Origin: DATFEN01 sp035691285
GTDB lineage: Bacteria; Acidobacteriota; Vicinamibacteria; Fen-336
Assembly (NCBI GenBank): GCA_035691285.1
Contig: DASSJI010000004.1
Coordinates: 1 to 8,853, forward strand
Direction of reading: 5' to 3'
DNA: 8,853 bases
A model generated the notes under the pieces. The model worked only from the letters and a program-made list of their open reading frames with translations, ran no database searches and was not told where the DNA came from. Positions 5,897 through 8,853 of this stretch are shown one piece after another (position 1 is the stretch's first letter; every line of letters starts with the position of its first letter). The translations under genes were made by a program, and so were the position numbers.

Positions 5897-5906
5897 TTGC
5901 GCGCAA
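5897..5906. promoter_or_regulatory. Perfect palindrome TTGCGCGCAA, possible operator
   Basis: A 10-bp perfect palindrome lies just downstream of the candidate start of transcription and upstream of the ribosome site, where a repressor could block the cytochrome operon. Its first eight bases, TTGCGCGC, also occur at 3253-3260 upstream of the radical SAM gene. No regulator gene is in the window, so binding is inference. Confidence 0.35.
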
Positions 5907-5923
5907 GAATGCGCGGCAGCGAA

Positions 5924-5931
5924 AAGGAGGT
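5924..5931 (+). promoter_or_regulatory. Full-consensus ribosome binding site AAGGAGGT of the decaheme cytochrome
   Basis: AAGGAGGT is an eight-base perfect complement of the usual 16S rRNA 3' tail, 6 nt before ATG 5938. It fixes the start and predicts strong translation, stronger than the sites of the other genes here. Confidence 0.85.
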
Positions 5932-5937
5932 GGCCAC

Positions 5938-6849
5938 ATGAGAGCGATCCGGTTCGGACTCTCAGCGGCCTTGCTGGTCGTGCTCACCGCACCCGGCAGC
6001 GCGAGGGCGAACCAGGCGTCCGACGCGGCCAAGAGCCCCCCTGCCTGGAGCGCCCAGGACTGCAAGGCGTGCCACGAGGGCACGGTCGGCCGGCTCGAGA
6101 AGACGCGTCACGCGACCGTCGACCAGAGCTGCCAGGCCTGCCACGCCAACGTCGCCGAGCACGTGACGCCCATTCTCGCGGGCGGCGAGCCCGGTCCGGC
6201 CCCGACCCGACTCGGCAAGGCGAAGGCCGCGGACGTCAACGCGACGTGCCTCGATTGCCACGAGAAGCAGAGCCACCCCACTTGGGTCGGCAGCGCCCAC
6301 GACCGCCGCGGCGTGTCGTGCACCGACTGCCACTCGATCCACGCGTTCAAGCGCGACAAGGGCCAGCTCAAGACAGCCCAGGAGCCCGACACCTGCTACA
6401 CCTGCCACACCGCGATCCGGGCCCAGTCGCTGCGGACGTCGCACCACCCCGTGCGCGAAGGCCTGATGACCTGCACGAGCTGCCACAACCCGCACGACGG
6501 CAGCAAGCCCAAGATGATCAAGGCCGAGTACACGAACGAGCTGTGCCTGCAGTGCCACACCGAGAAGCGCGGCCCGTTCTTCTGGGAGCACGCACCGGTC
6601 CGCGAGAACTGCCTGAACTGCCACAACCCCCACGGTTCGAACCACGACAAGATGCTGGTCTCGCAGCAGCCGTGGCTGTGCCAGCGCTGCCACCTCAACA
6701 CCCGCCATCCCGGCACGCTCTACAGCAACGTGAACTCCGCGGGCGAGCAGCTCACGGCCAGCAACCGGGCCACCGAGCACGCGTGCAAGAACTGCCACCA
6801 GAACGTGCACGGCGGCAACGCGCCGACCGCGCCGTACCTCGGGCGCTGA
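5938..6849 (+). CDS. mtrA: DmsE/MtrA-family periplasmic decaheme cytochrome c
   Basis: A 303-residue protein with a Sec signal peptide (hydrophobic core 7-18, AxA cleavage after Ala24) and exactly ten CxxCH heme c sites, starting at Cys42, 65, 104, 128, 153, 179, 203, 225, 248 and 283. Fourteen further histidines (such as 58, 75, 113, 121, 135, 169, 170, 186, 218 and 232) are enough for bis-His ligation of all ten hemes. The CHNPHD (182-187) and CHNPHG (228-233) blocks and the length are typical of the DmsE/MtrA/PioA family. Family knowledge: these cytochromes plug into an MtrB/PioB barrel and conduct electrons across the outer membrane, outward for metal or electrode reduction or inward for iron oxidation. 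The next gene, 10 nt on, is that barrel. The symbol is given by family; whether it is functionally MtrA, PioA or DmsE is not resolved. Confidence 0.95.
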   Translation: MRAIRFGLSAALLVVLTAPGSARANQASDAAKSPPAWSAQDCKACHEGTVGRLEKTRHATVDQSCQACHANVAEHVTPILAGGEPGPAPTRLGKAKAADVNATCLDCHEKQSHPTWVGSAHDRRGVSCTDCHSIHAFKRDKGQLKTAQEPDTCYTCHTAIRAQSLRTSHHPVREGLMTCTSCHNPHDGSKPKMIKAEYTNELCLQCHTEKRGPFFWEHAPVRENCLNCHNPHGSNHDKMLVSQQPWLCQRCHLNTRHPGTLYSNVNSAGEQLTASNRATEHACKNCHQNVHGGNAPTAPYLGR

Positions 6850-6859
6850 GGAGGGAGCC

Positions 6860-8853
6860 ATGAAGCGCAACTTCATCCTCGCGATCGCCGTTTCGACCCT
6901 CGGCCTGCCGGCCCTCGCCCAGGAGGACTTCCAGACGGGCGAGATGACCTTCGGCGTCCTGCAGAAGGACCCCGACACCGACTCCTCGAAGTTCCTCGAG
7001 TACCGCGACATCCCCCAGGGCGCCGTGGCCCCGTATTTCAATGTACAGGGCCGCAAGGGCAGCTTCTGGTACACCCTCACCGGGCGCGACGTCACGCAGA
7101 GAGACCAGCGCTATCTCTTCAAGCTCCAGAACGACAACGTCAAGCTCACCGCCGACTACACCGGCATCCCGCACAACTTCGGCAACGGCGGCAAGAGCAT
7201 CCTGAGCCCGGTCACGGAGAACGAGTGGCGCCTCAGCAACACGGTGCAGCAGGCCTACCAGACCGCGATCGTGGCCCAGCCTCCGTCCCCGATCGGGCAG
7301 ATCGACTACAACTGCCAGAGGCGTCCCGGCTTCAACCCGCTCCCGACCTGCTTCAGCCTGTTCAACCTCGTCACGCCGGGCCTCGACGCCGCGCCGCCCA
7401 ACATCGACCTCAAGCTCGTGCGGAATCGCGGCACGTACGCACTGAACTTCACGCCCGACAGCAAGAACCTGGATCTCAACCTGACGTATCTTCACGAGCG
7501 GCGCTCCGGTACACGTGCGGCCAACGGCACGTCCTTCGGCTTCGGCAACGTGGTCGAGACCCCTGAGCCCCTTCGCTACATCACCCAGGACGTCGCCTTC
7601 ACCGCGGCGTACAAGGGGGACTGGGGGGTGGCGCGCGCCGCGGTCCGCTTCAACGACTTCAAGAACTCCTTCGACACCTTCACGTGGGACAACCCGTTCC
7701 GCGTCACTGACTCCACCGATCCGAGCGCGTACCAGTCGCCGAGCACCTCGACCCGGAACGGTCCTTCGCACGGGGCCATGGCCCTCATGCCCGACAACCA
7801 GGCGACGACCGAGATGGTCGGCGCGACCCTGAAGATCGGCAAGAAGACGCGTCTCAGCGCCGACGTCACGCTCGGCCAGCTGAAGCAGAACGAGGATCCG
7901 CTCCTCGCCTGGACGACGAACACCGCGATCCTGACGCCCGGCGGGGTGCCCGCCGTCACCGCGCCGCTCCCGGCCACGACCCTCGATGGCAGTATCGACA
8001 CCACGGCCCTGAACGGCTTCTTCACCACGAAGCTCACCGACGAGCTGGGTCTGCACGCGCGCTACCGCCGCTACGACCACGACAACAAGACGCCGCGCTA
8101 CCGGCTGGAGCAGGGCTACGTCCGCTTCGACGCCGTCTGGGAGGACATCCCGCGCATCACGGTGCCCTACGGCTACACGAACGACCTGTTCGACGCTTAC
8201 GCCACCTACAACCGCGGAGCGTTCGGCCTGGAGGGCGGCTGGAAGCACAACAAGATGGCCCGGACCTTCCGTGAAACCGAGGACACGACCGAGGACGTGT
8301 TCCGCGTCGCGGCCGACGTCCGCAGCGGCATCTTCATGGTCCGCGGCCTCGGAGAGTTCGGGAGCCGCGACTTCGACCACTACGGCGCCGTCCACGCCGA
8401 GGAGCACTCCTTCCTCGAGCCGGGGGCCCCGGCCAACCAGACCGTCCTGCGCCGTCCGGACCAGGCGAAGCGCGACCTGACCCGCTTCGGCGGCCAGCTC
8501 GAGCTCGCGCCGGAGTCCGGGAAGTTCGCGCTGTTCGCCTCCTACCTCCACACCAAGTTCGAGTACGACCAGGCGCACGTGGAGTGCGAGGACATCGCGT
8601 TGTTCCCGACCCAGGCGGCCTTCTGCCCTGGCGGCGAGCAGGCTCCCCTGGGCCTGATCGACGACCAGTACGACTCGTTCTCGATCGACGCGAACTTCGC
8701 GCCGAGCGAGAAATTCAACCTCTACGCGTTCTACACCTGGGAGGACGGCGACATCCTGCAGAACGGGCGGCAGAGCGGGAGCAGCCTGAACTTCGCGGTC
8801 AACGACGTGTGGACCGCGAACATCACGACGAAGGGCAACACCTTCGGCGGCGG
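6860..8853 (+). CDS. mtrB: MtrB/PioB-family decaheme-associated outer-membrane beta-barrel protein (partial, runs off right edge)
   Basis: The frame is open from ATG 6860 to the window end, giving 664 residues without a stop; family members run about 650-850, so most of the barrel is present. A signal peptide (1-20, ending LPALA, then QEDF) is followed by DSSKFLEYRDIP (41-52), characteristic of this family, and by alternating amphipathic strands rich in Tyr, Phe and Asp/Asn turns. The family block RYRRYDHDNKTPRY lies near residues 400-413. The N-terminal CxxC known from Shewanella MtrB is absent; the first cysteines of the mature part are Cys152 and Cys164, in a loop-like segment. AGGAGG (6849-6854) lies 5 nt before the ATG and overlaps the upstream stop, so the two genes form a tight operon. 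The barrel would sheath the decaheme cytochrome in the outer membrane. Confidence 0.92.
   Translation, partial: MKRNFILAIAVSTLGLPALAQEDFQTGEMTFGVLQKDPDTDSSKFLEYRDIPQGAVAPYFNVQGRKGSFWYTLTGRDVTQRDQRYLFKLQNDNVKLTADYTGIPHNFGNGGKSILSPVTENEWRLSNTVQQAYQTAIVAQPPSPIGQIDYNCQRRPGFNPLPTCFSLFNLVTPGLDAAPPNIDLKLVRNRGTYALNFTPDSKNLDLNLTYLHERRSGTRAANGTSFGFGNVVETPEPLRYITQDVAFTAAYKGDWGVARAAVRFNDFKNSFDTFTWDNPFRVTDSTDPSAYQSPSTSTRNGPSHGAMALMPDNQATTEMVGATLKIGKKTRLSADVTLGQLKQNEDPLLAWTTNTAILTPGGVPAVTAPLPATTLDGSIDTTALNGFFTTKLTDELGLHARYRRYDHDNKTPRYRLEQGYVRFDAVWEDIPRITVPYGYTNDLFDAYATYNRGAFGLEGGWKHNKMARTFRETEDTTEDVFRVAADVRSGIFMVRGLGEFGSRDFDHYGAVHAEEHSFLEPGAPANQTVLRRPDQAKRDLTRFGGQLELAPESGKFALFASYLHTKFEYDQAHVECEDIALFPTQAAFCPGGEQAPLGLIDDQYDSFSIDANFAPSEKFNLYAFYTWEDGDILQNGRQSGSSLNFAVNDVWTANITTKGNTFGG

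Noticed and set aside
4264..5937. A 557-codon open frame on the - strand opposite the CoA-transferase
   Set aside because: It is antisense to a gene with full family motifs, has a biased His/Arg/Asp composition and no recognisable domain.
6752..8578. A 608-codon open frame on the - strand opposite the barrel and the end of the cytochrome gene
   Set aside because: The peptide is low-complexity (Val, Arg, Gly, Glu rich) with no family motif. It lies antisense to the clearly coding MtrB-family frame, and long antisense frames are expected in high-GC DNA.

Overview
This is a high-GC bacterial window with tightly packed genes, good Shine-Dalgarno sites and a Gram-negative cell envelope: a TonB-family protein, an outer-membrane beta-barrel and a periplasmic decaheme cytochrome. 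Nothing in it fixes the phylum. The style of the genes would suit Acidobacteriota, Rokubacteria/NC10, Myxococcota or a related soil or subsurface lineage, and this is inference only. No tRNA, rRNA, CRISPR array, insertion sequence or integrase is visible.

Layout. (1) Positions 3-98 hold the last 31 codons of an unidentified + strand gene. (2) Positions 158-460 are a cytochrome P450 remnant: the family's N-terminal segment is joined in frame to its extreme C-terminus, and the catalytic core with the heme-cysteine loop is gone. Its stop overlaps (ATGA) the start of an unrecognised 169-residue protein (457-966). (3) On the - strand lie a TonB-family energy transducer (1899-2726) and, 34 nt downstream, a membrane-anchored alpha/beta hydrolase (989-1864). 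(4) Divergent from tonB, on the + strand, are a 117-residue protein with two copies of a four-cysteine module (2855-3208), a radical SAM/SPASM protein of the NirJ/AhbD-like type (3344-4465), and a CoA-transferase of the acetyl-CoA hydrolase/4-hydroxybutyrate CoA-transferase family (4453-5784) that overlaps the radical SAM gene by 13 nt. (5) A 153-nt intergenic region carries promoter-like and operator-like sequences. It is followed by a DmsE/MtrA-family decaheme cytochrome c (5938-6849) and an MtrB/PioB-family outer-membrane barrel (6860 to the window edge, incomplete).

How the parts fit. The last two genes form a classic porin-cytochrome conduit. The decaheme protein would sit in the barrel and carry electrons across the outer membrane, as in Shewanella MtrAB or Rhodopseudomonas PioAB. 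No extracellular MtrC/OmcA-type cytochrome or inner-membrane quinol oxidase is in the window, so the direction of electron flow and the partner are unknown.

The most novel-looking unit is the twin four-cysteine protein beside the radical SAM/SPASM enzyme and the translationally coupled CoA-transferase, just upstream of the conduit. A shared TTGCGCGC sequence lies upstream of both the radical SAM gene and the decaheme gene. Any functional link between these two units is a hypothesis.
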